A stretch of 64,000 nucleotides of DNA from Streptomyces chumphonensis (GTDB lineage Bacteria > Actinomycetota > Actinomycetes > Streptomycetales > Streptomycetaceae): assembly GCF_014779715.1 (NCBI RefSeq), contig NZ_JACXYU010000002.1:1-64000 (forward strand), in the 5' to 3' direction. The translations under genes and the position numbers were made by a program. Each line of letters starts with the position of its first letter. Positions within the stretch are counted from its first letter, which is position 1. The notes below the pieces were generated by a model. That model did no database searches and was not told the origin of the DNA. It worked only from the letters and a program-made list of their open reading frames with translations. Shown here one piece after another: positions 9,322 to 18,855 of this stretch.

Positions 9322-9762
9322 TCACCCGCCGCCGGGAAGGTCGGACCGGGGAGCGGTGCCGAGGTGGGCGCCGACCCGCTTGACCAGGAGGGTCATCTCG
9401 TAGGCGATCAGGCCCACGTCACCGTCGGCGTCGGCGAGGACGGCGAGGCAGCTCCCGTCCCCGGCGGCGGTGACGAAGAGGAACGCGTCCTCCAGTTCGA
9501 TGACGGTCTGCCGGACGCCGCCGACCCCGAAGTGCCGGCCGACGCCGCGCGCCAGGCTGTGGAATCCGGAGGCGACCGCCGCCAGGTGCTCCCCGTCCTC
9601 TCGGGAGAGGTCCTGCGAGGCCCCGCGGGGAAGGCCGTCGCCGGAGAGGACCAGCGCCTTGCGGATGCTGCCGACGCGTCCGACGAGGTCGTCGAGCAGC
9701 CAGTTCAGGTCATCGCCGCCCTGGCCGCCGGCGTGGTGGGCATGGGCTTGCGGTGCGGTCAT
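9322..9762 (-). CDS. cvnB: Conservon roadblock/LC7 protein CvnB
   Basis: A 146-residue roadblock/LC7-domain protein. The domain covers most of the chain (LNWLLDDLVGRVGSIRKALVLSGDG through LIAYEMTLLVKRVG). Such domains are known as GTPase-associated dimerisation modules similar to MglB, which fits pairing with CvnD. The ATG at 9762 overlaps the cvnA stop as ATGA, so translation is coupled. The N-terminus is rich in Ala and His. Confidence 0.93.
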   Translation of the reverse strand: MTAPQAHAHHAGGQGGDDLNWLLDDLVGRVGSIRKALVLSGDGLPRGASQDLSREDGEHLAAVASGFHSLARGVGRHFGVGGVRQTVIELEDAFLFVTAAGDGSCLAVLADADGDVGLIAYEMTLLVKRVGAHLGTAPRSDLPGGG

Positions 9763-12497
9763 CGACCGTCCCCCTCCGGTGTGGTTCCGTCGTTGTGCTC
9801 GCGTCCGCGCCGCCAGCCGCGCTGGAGCGCCGCCATCCGGTCGCGGACCTCGTCGGCGTCCCGGTCCGTGGCGGGCCCTGCCGGGTCGCCGGGCGGTCCG
9901 GGGGCGGTGGTGGGCGCGGAGCGGCCGGGACCCCGGCCGTCGTGCCGGGGCTGTTCGGCGGGTGCGGTCCGGCGCCGTCGGGGCAGCCCGTCGGCCGTGG
10001 TCGGGTGGAGCCCGTCGATGGGGGCGCCGTCGGGGGCGGGTCCGCCCGAAGACGCCCGGTCCTCGGGCGGGTGCACCGGCCGGAGCCCGCGGGGTGCCGG
10101 CCACTCGGCCGGGTCGGGGACGCCTTGGGGCTCCCGAGCGGCCACGGGCCGCCCGTGGTCGGAGACCAGGACGGGGCGGCCGGAGGCACCGGGGCGGCGG
10201 CGCGGCAGTTCCGGGGGCGCGGCCGGGTCCCCGGGCTCTCCGGGCCGGCCGCCGGCCGCGTCGGTCCGCCCGCCGCGCGGCGCCTCGGCACCGGTCGCCT
10301 CCTCGGCGTGGGAGCGGCCCGTGCCCTGCTCGGCGCGTTCGTTCAGTGCGTGGAAGATACTGCCGATGCCGTGCGCCGGGGTGTCGGTCGTGGCCGGGCC
10401 GTCCAGCGCGTCCAGGTCCAGCGGCCCGTCCAGTTCGACGGGCCGCCCCCGGCCGTGCAGACCGGGCGTGTTCTGCGGGCGGCTGCCCACCCCGAGGGCT
10501 GCGGCGAGGTCGCGCCGCGGTGCGGACGGCACCCGGGTGAGCGTGTGCTCGGCGGCGCGTCCGGGGCCGTCGCGGCGTGCGTCGTCCAGCTCCGGCCCCC
10601 CGGGCGCCCCAGCCTCGTTCAGCACCGCGCCGGGGATGAGGACCACGGCGGTGGTGCCGCCGTAGGGTGAGGGCTGGAGCGAGACCCGCACCGCCTGGCG
10701 TCGCGCCAGGCGGGAGACGACGAACAGACCGAGGCGGTCGGTGTCGGACAGCTCGAACTCCGGCGTTTCCGCGAGCCGCAGGTTCGCCTCCAGAAGCGCT
10801 TCGGGCGTCATGCCGAGGCCGCGGTCGTGGATCTCCAGGGTGAATCCGTTGGCGACGCGCTGCCCCCTGACCTGCACGGCGGTGTGCGGCGGGGAGAACG
10901 AGGTGGCGTTCTCGAGCAGTTCGGCGACCAGGTGCGTGAGGTCGGCCACCGCCGGGCCGTCCACGGCGAGTTCGGGTAGGCGGCGGATCTCGATGCGTTC
11001 GTAGTCCTCGACCTCGGCCACCGCGGCGCGGACGACGTCCATGAGCCGCACCGGCTTGCGCCACTGCCGAGAGGGCGCGGCGCCGGAGAGGATCACCAGG
11101 CCCTCGGCGTGCCGCCGCATCCGGGTGGTGAGGTGGTCCAGCCGGAAGAGGTCGGCGAGTTCGTCGGCGTCCTCGGTGCGGCGCTCCATCGTGTCCAGGA
11201 GCGCGAGCTGCCGGTGCAGGAGGACCTGGCTGCGGCGCGCGAGGTTGACGAAGACCTCCGAGACGCCGCGGCGCAGTTCGGCCTGCTTGACGGCGGCCTC
11301 GACGGCGGCCCGCTGGAGGGTGTTCAGCGCCTGCCCGGCCTGGCCGATCTCGTCGGAGCCGTACTCCAGACGCGGTGCCTCGGTCTCGACGTCCACCCGC
11401 TCGCCCGCCGCGAGCCGCCGCATGACGCCGGGCAGCCGCACGCCGGAGACCTCGTGCGCCTCCCGTCGCAGGGTGCCCAGGTCGCGCACGAGTCGGCGAC
11501 CGATGCGGAAGGAGACGACCACGGAGAGCAGCACGCCGAGGAAGCCGAGGACGCCTGCGATCCCGGCCTGCAGGAGTACGTGCGCGGCGGCGGGCTCCAC
11601 CCGCTCCGCGTAGCGATCGGCTGCCTCCCGGTCCATCCGCTTGAGGTCGTCGAGGACGGTGGTGGCGGCGGCGTCCCAGCGTTCGGCGTTGACGGCGTCC
11701 AGCGCGCCCCCGGGTCCGGCGTCGACGGCCGCGTTCTCCAGCCCGGTCAGCGTCGTCCCGGCCGGGCCCGCCCAGTACTCGCTGTACAGGCGCCGGTCCT
11801 CGTCGGGGAGGATGGCCAGGTTGTTGCCGTACGTCATGTCGCGCTCGGCCACGCGGTCGGAGACGGCCCGCAGTTCGGCCTGGGTGATCCGGCCGGCGGC
11901 GAGCGCGGCGGCCATCAGCGCGTCCTCGCGGGCGACGAGTTCCCTGGCCCGGCTGAGGGCGACCAGCGCGCGGCCTTCGCGGTCCAGTTCGCCGTCGTGC
12001 AGGGAGTGCAGGGTGATGAGCAGGGCGTGGCAGGGGTCGACGATGGAGTTGTAGGAGGCGTAGGCGCTTTCGCGGGTGGCGGTGTTGCGCTCCACCTGAC
12101 CGCGCAGGGAGCCCAGACGGTCCACCTCGGCCAGCAGCGCGTCGAGCCGCTCGCGGGCGTCGTGGGAGAGGTCCCCGCGCACCTGGGAGGATCGCTCGCG
12201 CAGCCGACCGACGGCGGCGTCCGTCGCGCCCTGCCGGCGTTCCAGACGGGCGAGCGCGTCGGAACGCCGGGGGTCCGCGAGGTGCACCAGGACCTGCCGG
12301 CGCTCCTCCTGCACGGCCTGGACGGTGTCCGCCACGGGGCGGCCGAGTTCGGTGATGAGCCGCGAGCTGTCCAGGAGGCGCTTGGCCTCACTGCCGGTGT
12401 GGTGGGTGGCGAAGGCCCAGATGGACACGAGCGTCACCAGGGGCACGAGCATCAGCGCCACGATCTTCCGACGGATGCTGCTCCCGCGAAAGCGCAT
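9759..12497 (-). CDS. cvnA: Conservon sensor histidine-kinase-like protein CvnA
   Basis: A 912-residue membrane protein. It has a first transmembrane helix (about residues 12-30, VALMLVPLVTLVSIWAF), an extracellular nitrate/nitrite-sensor-like helical domain, a second helix (HVLLQAGIAGVLGFLGVLL), a HAMP region, and a GHKL ATPase with N-box HLVAELLENATSFSPP and the loop HDRGLGMTPE. A long Pro/Gly/Arg-rich tail of about 300 residues follows. The start at MRFRGSSIRRKI is chosen from family usage; its GGGGAGG is only 2 bp away, so a GTG start about 12 codons upstream cannot be excluded. It is the first gene of cvnABCD. Known CvnA proteins have a kinase-like fold but unclear phosphotransfer. Confidence 0.9.
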   Translation of the reverse strand: MRFRGSSIRRKIVALMLVPLVTLVSIWAFATHHTGSEAKRLLDSSRLITELGRPVADTVQAVQEERRQVLVHLADPRRSDALARLERRQGATDAAVGRLRERSSQVRGDLSHDARERLDALLAEVDRLGSLRGQVERNTATRESAYASYNSIVDPCHALLITLHSLHDGELDREGRALVALSRARELVAREDALMAAALAAGRITQAELRAVSDRVAERDMTYGNNLAILPDEDRRLYSEYWAGPAGTTLTGLENAAVDAGPGGALDAVNAERWDAAATTVLDDLKRMDREAADRYAERVEPAAAHVLLQAGIAGVLGFLGVLLSVVVSFRIGRRLVRDLGTLRREAHEVSGVRLPGVMRRLAAGERVDVETEAPRLEYGSDEIGQAGQALNTLQRAAVEAAVKQAELRRGVSEVFVNLARRSQVLLHRQLALLDTMERRTEDADELADLFRLDHLTTRMRRHAEGLVILSGAAPSRQWRKPVRLMDVVRAAVAEVEDYERIEIRRLPELAVDGPAVADLTHLVAELLENATSFSPPHTAVQVRGQRVANGFTLEIHDRGLGMTPEALLEANLRLAETPEFELSDTDRLGLFVVSRLARRQAVRVSLQPSPYGGTTAVVLIPGAVLNEAGAPGGPELDDARRDGPGRAAEHTLTRVPSAPRRDLAAALGVGSRPQNTPGLHGRGRPVELDGPLDLDALDGPATTDTPAHGIGSIFHALNERAEQGTGRSHAEEATGAEAPRGGRTDAAGGRPGEPGDPAAPPELPRRRPGASGRPVLVSDHGRPVAAREPQGVPDPAEWPAPRGLRPVHPPEDRASSGGPAPDGAPIDGLHPTTADGLPRRRRTAPAEQPRHDGRGPGRSAPTTAPGPPGDPAGPATDRDADEVRDRMAALQRGWRRGREHNDGTTPEGDGR

Positions 12498-12821
12498 GGC
12501 CTCCCCTACGTCGACACCGTCCGTACGCGACACTGGCGTTGCATCCCGGCACGCCCGCCCGTCGGGGCGGTCCCGGCTCCTGCGGCGTTCCTCGGCCACC
12601 CGAGGCCGCTTCCGGCCTTCGGGGGACGCGCCACCGGTGAACGGCGCGAGCCTACTACTGCGATGTGGGGAACTCGTAGAGGAGTCCGAGCCATGGAACG
12701 GACGATCGGAAGAGAACCGTCCGGATGTTTCGGACCATCATGGGATATCACGGCCCGGTTGTGGTAGAGCACCTGTCGGTCCGGACACCGGTCCGTCGGT
12801 GCACGAGGAGGAGAACGGTCC
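12498..12821. other. Divergent intergenic region, cvnA / small membrane protein
   Basis: This 324-bp stretch holds no recognisable gene. It must carry the leftward cvnABCD promoter and the rightward promoter of the 97-residue membrane protein. A short inverted repeat GTCCG/CGGAC lies near 12719-12736, and GGTCCG repeats are seen at 12778-12800. A good GAGGAG ribosome site sits just before 12822. No convincing -35/-10 pair was found. Confidence 0.5.
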
Positions 12822-13115
12822 ATGTACGACAAGCCGCGGCTGCCCGACCCGGTGCGGGCCGCCGCCGTGCGCGCGGTCATCGTCACCGCGCTCGTGCTGG
12901 TCATCGTGCTGGTCGCGGTGCTCAGCGCCGTCGCCGGCGTGTGGTTGGCGTTCCCCGCCGTCCTGTGCGCACTCGGCGGCGCGGTGGTGGCGACCTGGGC
13001 CGTACTGGACGTGTGGGTGACCCGCCAGATGTGGGTCCAGCGGCACGGTGTGCTCTCCGAACCGAGCAGCGTGGCGCGGGAGAAGCTGCTGCGCCGCCGC
13101 TCCGGCACGGGGTGA
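12822..13115 (+). CDS. Small two-helix membrane protein, unknown function
   Basis: A 97-residue protein with two consecutive hydrophobic stretches (about residues 15-39 and 42-67, VIVTALVLVIVLVAVLSAV then AFPAVLCALGGAVVATWAV), a charged N-terminus and a basic C-terminal tail (REKLLRRRSG). The ribosome site GAGGAG is strong and well spaced. It is divergent from cvnA and converges on the SMC-like gene, with 57 bp between the stops. No family was recognised. Its position beside a membrane signalling operon may be chance. Confidence 0.75.
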   Translation: MYDKPRLPDPVRAAAVRAVIVTALVLVIVLVAVLSAVAGVWLAFPAVLCALGGAVVATWAVLDVWVTRQMWVQRHGVLSEPSSVAREKLLRRRSGTG

Positions 13116-13172
13116 GGGACCGCGGTGCCGTGGTGAACGGACCGCGCCCCCCGGTGACCCGCGATGCGCCCC

Positions 13173-16100
13173 TCAGGACCCCTCCGGAGAACTCGGCGAC
13201 GGCTCGGGGGCGTTGACCTGTGCGGGGATGACCGACGACCCCGTGGGCCGCGCCACCACCGGGCTCTCGGCGGGAGGACGGCGGTACACGCGGGTGGCCG
13301 TGATCTCACCGTGGACGGTTTCGGCCTCTGCCTCGGTGCGCGGCAGCCCCGGGCGCAGGTGCTCCTCGACGCTGATGTACTTCAGCCCCGCGCGCAGGTC
13401 GGCGTCGTTGCGCAGCCGGATCACCAGGGGGAACTCGGCGAGCGCCGTGGTGTCGAACAGGCCGGTGGTGTAGAGCAGTTGCACGCCGAGCGCGTCGGCC
13501 ACGGCGCGTTGCAGCTCCAGGAGGTAGGTCGCGTTGGCCCGGCCGATGGGGTTGTCGAGGAAGAGGGTGCCGGCGTGCCGGTGCTTGTCCCGCCCCCGGT
13601 CGTTGCTGCGCAGAGCGGCCATCGTGCAGTAGAGGGCGATGGCCGCGGTGAGCAGTTGCCCGCCGGAGAAGACGTCGCCCATCTGGCCCACCGGGACGCG
13701 CTCGGCGCGCAGGACGGCGTCGGGCTTCAGGATCTCCACGCTCACTCCCCTGGGCGCCAGCGCGGCCTGCACCCCGCGCAGCAGCAGCGTCATGCCGTCC
13801 CGGCGCAGGTCGGTGTTCTTGCGGACGGCCGCCCGCGTGGCCTCGTCGATGACCTCGCCGAGGCGTTCGGTGAGCGTCGCCTGGTCCGGGTCGTCGAAGC
13901 GGATCCGCAGGAACTCCTGACCGGACCACTCGCCGAGCCCTTCGGGCAGCCGGGAGAGCCGCTGGGCCGAACGCAGGGTGGCCAGGGCCGACTCGGTCAG
14001 CCCGCGCAGCCGGTCGACGATGCTGTCGCGGTTGCGTTCCAGCTGCTCCAGTTCGTCGGTGAGGACGCGCAGCCGGGGTGCGAACGCCTGCGCCCAGGCC
14101 GCGGCGTGGTCGGGCAGGGCGGCGGCCGGGAGCTCCCGGATCTGCTGGCGGGCGGGGGTCCGCACGGCTTCGTAGCGGGCCGCGTTGGCGTGCCGCACGA
14201 GGACGTCGCCCGCCTCACGCAGCGCCGTCTCGGCCGCCGACAGGTCGGCCGCGCAGCCGCGCAGGGAGCGCCGGGTCTCGGCCGCCGCCTGCCGGGCCTC
14301 GGCGGGGGCGCCGGGGTAGGGCTCCGGCGGGACACCGTCGGGATCGGCCGGTGCCGGGTCGCGCAGGAGGTCCCGCAGGAGCGCGGCGGTCTCCTCGAAG
14401 GCGCCCGCCGCGTCCTCCGCCGCGCGGCGGGCGTGGAGGAGGTCCTCGTGCGCCAGCCGCGCGGCCTCCAGCGCGTCGGTGCGGGAGGCCAGGTCGGTGG
14501 TGGCGGTGCGCAGGAGCGCCTGGGCCTCCTCGGCGGTGCCGGGGCGTTGCTCCTCGGGCAGGTCGGCGTGGACGGCGTTCTCGGTCGGGGCGAGCCGTTC
14601 GGCCTCGCCGCGCAGCCGGCCGAGCTGTTCGCTCGCGTCGGCGGCGCGCGACTCCAGGAGCTGGACGGCCTGTTCGGCCCGTGAGGCGGCGGCCTGCCGG
14701 GAGGGGCCGTCCGCGCCGTCGGAGGTCCGGAGCAACTGGGTGGCGCGGGTGCGGACCTTGTTGGTCAGGCGTTCCAGTTCCGCCAGGGCCGCGCTCTCGT
14801 CCCCCTCGGCGCGGGCCTGTTCGGCGCGCAGGTCGGCCCCCACGCCGACCTTCTCGTAGAGCCGGGAGGCGGAGCGGTACGCCTCGCGCCGCGCGGGCAG
14901 GGACGTGGCGAAGACGTCGGCGGCGTCGTCCGGCGCCTCGGCGCACGGCTCGCCGGTGGCGGACGGCTCCTCGGTGACACCGGCGATCTCGGCCCGCTCG
15001 GCCCGCAGGGCGCGGGCGGTGCGGTGCGCGTCGTCGGCGGCGCGCTGTGCGGCCCGACGGTCCTCGTCGGCGGCGCGGGCCCGTTCGAGGCAGGTGGCGG
15101 CACGGCCCTCGGCGTCGGCGGCGTCGTCGGCCAGCTCGCGTAGCCGCGCCTGCCAGGCGGAGCGCTCCCGCAGCCGGAAGGCGAGGCCGGCGAGGGCGTC
15201 GGCGCAGCGGCGGGCCCGGGCGGCGTCCTCCTGCCGCTCCTCCCGGACGGCGGCGGTCTCCGCCGCGGCGCGCTGCGCCTCCTCCCGCTCGGCGGCGGTG
15301 CGGGTGTGGTGGTCCACGGCCTCGTCGGCCGCCTCGCGGGCGGACTCGGCGGCGGCGGTGAGCTCGGCGAGGTGCCCGGCGGGGCAGCCGGTGCGCCAGG
15401 ACGCCAGCCGGGCGGCGAGCGCCCGGTCCTCGGAGAGCCGGTCGGCCAGGGCCCGGATCTCCGCGTCCCGCCCGGCCGCGCGCTCGCGCAGGACGTGCCG
15501 CTCCCCGTCGGCCGCGCCCTCGTCGTGCATCGCCGGGTTGGGCGGCACGAGGAAGACACCGCGACCGTCCCCGTCCGGGCCGGCGGGGGTGGGGGCGAGG
15601 AGGGCCGCCGCCGTCCCCACGGCCACCGCGGAGCGGGGCAGCAGCGCCGCGTCGGCCAGGACCTCGCGGGCCCGGGCGTGGCTGTCCTCGTCGGTGATGA
15701 CGACGCCGTCGACGAGTTCGGGCCGTGCGGCGAGCACGGCCGCGTGGTCGGCGGGCGCGACGGCCTGGGCGAGGTAGCGCCAGCCGGGAAGCGCCGGTAC
15801 GCCGTGCTCGCCGAGGAACTCCACGGTGGCCAGGACGTCGGGGCCGGGCGGCAGGAGACCGCCGTCCCCGAGCGCGGCGAGGATGCGCGCGTCGTCGGCG
15901 GCGGCGGTGCGCAGGTCGAACAACCGCCGCTCGGCGTCGGTGACGCGCTGTTCCAGCAGCTCACCGAGCGGATCGGCGGCACGGTCCAGTTCCCGGGCGG
16001 GCAACGGGCCTTGGGCTTCGAGCAGTTCGATGACGCGGGGCTCGGCGCCCAGCGTCTCGGCGGTCGCCTGCTCGGCGGCGCAGGCGGCTTCGGCCGACCG

Positions 16101-17849
16101 TGCGGCGTCGGCGGCGCGGGCGGCGGCCAGCTCCGCCCGGCTCAGGGCGGCGGCGGTCTCCCGCTCCCGTTCGGCGGCCGTGCGGGCCGCCTCCCGGGCG
16201 GCGTCCCACGCGGCCGTCGCCTCGCGTTCGGCGTCCTCGGCCGCCAGCGCGGCGCGGGCCGGGTCGGTGTCGGGTGCGGCGTTCGGCAGCCAGCCCGCAC
16301 GCAGCGCCTCGGCGGTCTCCCGCTCGACCTCGGCCAGCCGCTCGCGCAGGTGGTCGCTCTCGCTGCGGGCCCGCTGGGCCTCGGTGGCGGCGGTGGTCGC
16401 CTCGCGGTGGGCGGCCTCCGCCTCCCGCTGGAGGGCGGCCGACCGCTCCTCACCGGTGGTCGCCTGCTCCTCGGCGTCGGCGGCGGCGGCGTGCAGGGCG
16501 CGCACCAGTGCGTGGGCCGCCTTCGAGCGGGCGGCGAGGGCGGGGGCGGCGTCCCGTTCCGCGTCCTGGATGGCGGCCGCCGCACGCGCCGCACGGTCGG
16601 CGGCGGCGCGGTGCCGGAGCACCGTCTCCGCGGCCTGCCAGGCGGCGTGGAGGGTGCGGGCCTCGGTGAGTTCGCGGCGCTGGGCGGCGGCCGCCTTCTC
16701 GCCGGCCGCCAGGGCCAGGGAGGCGTGCCGGTAGGCCAGCTCGGCGGCGACGTCCGCCGCACGGGTGCGGCACCGCTGGGCGTCGGCGACGGCGCGGGCC
16801 GCCTGCTCGGTGCGGTCGGCGAGCTCGGCGGCGTCGCCCCGCTCGCGCACGCCGCGTGCGGTGAGCCGGGCGGCCAGGGTACGGGTGCGGCGTTCCGCCC
16901 CGGCGTGCACGGCACGGCTGCGGTCGCGCTGCTCGGCGGTGTCGGCGATGCGGCGCAGGAGATCGAGCGACCCGGCGGTGAAGTCGCGTTCCGCGGTGAG
17001 CTCGGCTCGGCGGCCCAGCTTGTGGGCGAAGCCGTGGACGAGGTCGGCCAGACCGTCGGTGTCGCGGGTGTCGGTGACGGCGCGCAGCAGCAGGTCGGTG
17101 AAGTCCGAGTCGTTCTTGACGGAGAACAGGCCGGCCGCCTCGCCCTCGTCGGCGTTCATCTCCCGCTGGTAGCGGAACAGCTCGGGGTCCAGGCCGAGGG
17201 CACCGAGGTGCTCCTTCCAGCGGTCGTGGATCTCCTCCCAGACGACGTCGAGGTTCGGGTAGGCCCTGCCCGTCTCGGTCAGGACGTCCCGGAAGCCCTT
17301 CATGGTGCGTCGGCGCCCCCTGGCTCCCGAGGCGCCTTCGGCGGGCCGCAGGGCCGTGGACTCGGCGACGGGGAGCGAGTCGAGCGTCATGCCGGGGCCG
17401 GGGCGGAAGGAGTACCAGGCCTCGGCGAACTTGCGCGGATCGCCGGAGACCTGACGCCCGCGCCACTCGCTGACCTTGCCCACGACGACGCTCTCGCCGG
17501 TGCGGGTGTGCTGCCACTCCAGAGCCACGTGCCCGGTGTCGTCGGCGAGCAGGAACTTGCGCAGCACCCCGGAGCTGGCCCCGCCCAGGGTGTTGCGGTG
17601 GCCGGGCAGCATCACGGAGAAGATGAGCTTCAGCAGCACCGACTTGCCGCCGCCGTTCTCCAGGAACAGCACCCCGGCGGGAGCGGGGCGGCGGGGCGGG
17701 CCGGTGGGCTCGTCCTCGAAGAAGTCCGCCTGCGCGGGGGCCGGGGCGGGCACCGGCTCGCCGACACCGCGCAGGTCCAGCACGGTGTCGGCGTAGCGTG
17801 CACCGGCCGGGCCGATGGAGTACAGGCGGATGCGGGACAGCTCGTACAT
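13173..17849 (-). CDS. Giant SMC-like coiled-coil ATPase (MukB/MksB/JetC-like)
   Basis: A 1558-residue protein with the architecture of an SMC-type chromosome-organising ATPase. There is an N-terminal head with Walker A LENGGGKSVLLKLIF at about residues 63-77, then very long Ala/Glu/Arg-rich coiled-coil arms, and a C-terminal head with the signature FSGGQ near 1394 and Walker B TLFLDNPIG near 1428. The residue after the Walker B aspartate is Asn, where SMC proteins normally have the catalytic Glu. It is the last gene of a three-gene leftward operon with winged-helix and kleisin-sized partners, the order seen for MukF-MukE-MukB, MksFEB and Wadjet JetA-JetB-JetC. No JetD-like TOPRIM nuclease follows. 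Predicted to act on DNA; whether it organises chromosomes or defends against plasmids is not decided by sequence. Confidence 0.82.
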   Translation of the reverse strand: MYELSRIRLYSIGPAGARYADTVLDLRGVGEPVPAPAPAQADFFEDEPTGPPRRPAPAGVLFLENGGGKSVLLKLIFSVMLPGHRNTLGGASSGVLRKFLLADDTGHVALEWQHTRTGESVVVGKVSEWRGRQVSGDPRKFAEAWYSFRPGPGMTLDSLPVAESTALRPAEGASGARGRRRTMKGFRDVLTETGRAYPNLDVVWEEIHDRWKEHLGALGLDPELFRYQREMNADEGEAAGLFSVKNDSDFTDLLLRAVTDTRDTDGLADLVHGFAHKLGRRAELTAERDFTAGSLDLLRRIADTAEQRDRSRAVHAGAERRTRTLAARLTARGVRERGDAAELADRTEQAARAVADAQRCRTRAADVAAELAYRHASLALAAGEKAAAAQRRELTEARTLHAAWQAAETVLRHRAAADRAARAAAAIQDAERDAAPALAARSKAAHALVRALHAAAADAEEQATTGEERSAALQREAEAAHREATTAATEAQRARSESDHLRERLAEVERETAEALRAGWLPNAAPDTDPARAALAAEDAEREATAAWDAAREAARTAAERERETAAALSRAELAAARAADAARSAEAACAAEQATAETLGAEPRVIELLEAQGPLPARELDRAADPLGELLEQRVTDAERRLFDLRTAAADDARILAALGDGGLLPPGPDVLATVEFLGEHGVPALPGWRYLAQAVAPADHAAVLAARPELVDGVVITDEDSHARAREVLADAALLPRSAVAVGTAAALLAPTPAGPDGDGRGVFLVPPNPAMHDEGAADGERHVLRERAAGRDAEIRALADRLSEDRALAARLASWRTGCPAGHLAELTAAAESAREAADEAVDHHTRTAAEREEAQRAAAETAAVREERQEDAARARRCADALAGLAFRLRERSAWQARLRELADDAADAEGRAATCLERARAADEDRRAAQRAADDAHRTARALRAERAEIAGVTEEPSATGEPCAEAPDDAADVFATSLPARREAYRSASRLYEKVGVGADLRAEQARAEGDESAALAELERLTNKVRTRATQLLRTSDGADGPSRQAAASRAEQAVQLLESRAADASEQLGRLRGEAERLAPTENAVHADLPEEQRPGTAEEAQALLRTATTDLASRTDALEAARLAHEDLLHARRAAEDAAGAFEETAALLRDLLRDPAPADPDGVPPEPYPGAPAEARQAAAETRRSLRGCAADLSAAETALREAGDVLVRHANAARYEAVRTPARQQIRELPAAALPDHAAAWAQAFAPRLRVLTDELEQLERNRDSIVDRLRGLTESALATLRSAQRLSRLPEGLGEWSGQEFLRIRFDDPDQATLTERLGEVIDEATRAAVRKNTDLRRDGMTLLLRGVQAALAPRGVSVEILKPDAVLRAERVPVGQMGDVFSGGQLLTAAIALYCTMAALRSNDRGRDKHRHAGTLFLDNPIGRANATYLLELQRAVADALGVQLLYTTGLFDTTALAEFPLVIRLRNDADLRAGLKYISVEEHLRPGLPRTEAEAETVHGEITATRVYRRPPAESPVVARPTGSSVIPAQVNAPEPSPSSPEGS

Positions 17850-17927
17850 GAGGGGGCGGACTCTCGTTGCGGCGCGGTCGGCGGGGGCGGGTGTCGGGCG
17901 GGTGCGGGTGTCGGGCGGGGCGTGGGG

Positions 17928-18803
17928 TCAGGAGTGGAAGGGGAGGCCCGCGCCGTCGGCCAGCTCGGCCTCCGGGTCCCCGGCCGGCGGGAGGAGGGTT
18001 CCGGTGCCGTCGCTGACGGGGACGACGCCGAGCTCCAGCAGCTCGGTCAGGGCGGCGCCCCCCGCCATGTCGCGCACCTGGAGCTGGTAGCGGGCCGTCG
18101 TGCGGAACGTGCCGCCCGATTCGTCGCCGGTGCGCTGGAGAAAGCCGGAGTCGACGAGGAAGGCGACCGCCTTGCCGACGATGCCGGTGGTCGAGCCGGC
18201 CAGACGGCGGGCGTCCTTGGTGGCCCCGGTGGCACTGCGCCGGGCGTAGACCCGCCAGGCGGCCTCCAGGCCGGGGGCGTCGGTGGCGGGGTCGGTGTTC
18301 TCGCCCTGTTCCTCGGCCCGCTCCTCCAGACGGCGGCAGGTCTGGCGGACGAACGCGTCCACCCCGTTGACGGAGACGCGGCCGATGTAGCCGTCGTCCG
18401 CCAGGTCCTCGGGCCGGGGGAAGGCCAGGGCCGCGACGGCGAGGTGGGCCAGGCCGTGCAGGAAGCGGTCGGTGGCGTCGGTGGCGGCGCGGCGGGCGTA
18501 GTCGCCCATGCGGACGGCGAACACCGAGTCCTCGGCGGCGGTGACGGCCATCCCGGCCCGCGCGGAGACCTCCAGGACGATGAGGCCGAGCCCGGCCGCG
18601 ACGGCGTCGGTGAGCCGGGCGAAGCCCGGGTCGTCCCGGTGGCGGCGCAGCAGTTCGGCGTAGTCGGCGTCGCGGGCCGGGACCAGCTTGGGCTGGAGTC
18701 CGAAGGCGACCAGCCGGGCGGCGTCCGCGGCGTCGGCCGGGGTGAGGGCGGCGGGCCCGTCCTGGGTGCCGCGCGGGGCGGCCTCGGTGCCGGTGTCGGT
18801 CAC
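17928..18803 (-). CDS. MukE/MksE/JetB-like winged-helix partner of the SMC-like ATPase
   Basis: A 291-residue protein without signal or membrane segments. A helical first half is followed by a probable winged helix (TTGIVGKAVAFLVDSGFLQRTGDESGGTFRTTARYQLQVRDMAG, described here by its start and end residues, about 190-235), which suits the KITE-type subunit that bridges kleisin and ATPase. The GTG at 18803 has GAGGAG eight bases upstream. It lies 52 bp after the 18856-20379 gene and 78 bp before the SMC-like gene, all on the same strand. Assignment rests on gene order, size and the winged-helix impression; sequence identity to MukE itself was not visible. Confidence 0.6.
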   Translation of the reverse strand: MTDTGTEAAPRGTQDGPAALTPADAADAARLVAFGLQPKLVPARDADYAELLRRHRDDPGFARLTDAVAAGLGLIVLEVSARAGMAVTAAEDSVFAVRMGDYARRAATDATDRFLHGLAHLAVAALAFPRPEDLADDGYIGRVSVNGVDAFVRQTCRRLEERAEEQGENTDPATDAPGLEAAWRVYARRSATGATKDARRLAGSTTGIVGKAVAFLVDSGFLQRTGDESGGTFRTTARYQLQVRDMAGGAALTELLELGVVPVSDGTGTLLPPAGDPEAELADGAGLPFHS

Positions 18804-18855
18804 GGCAGGGGCTCCTCGGGGGTGGTGCGGTCGAGCGGGGTGGTGGGCGCGGGGT

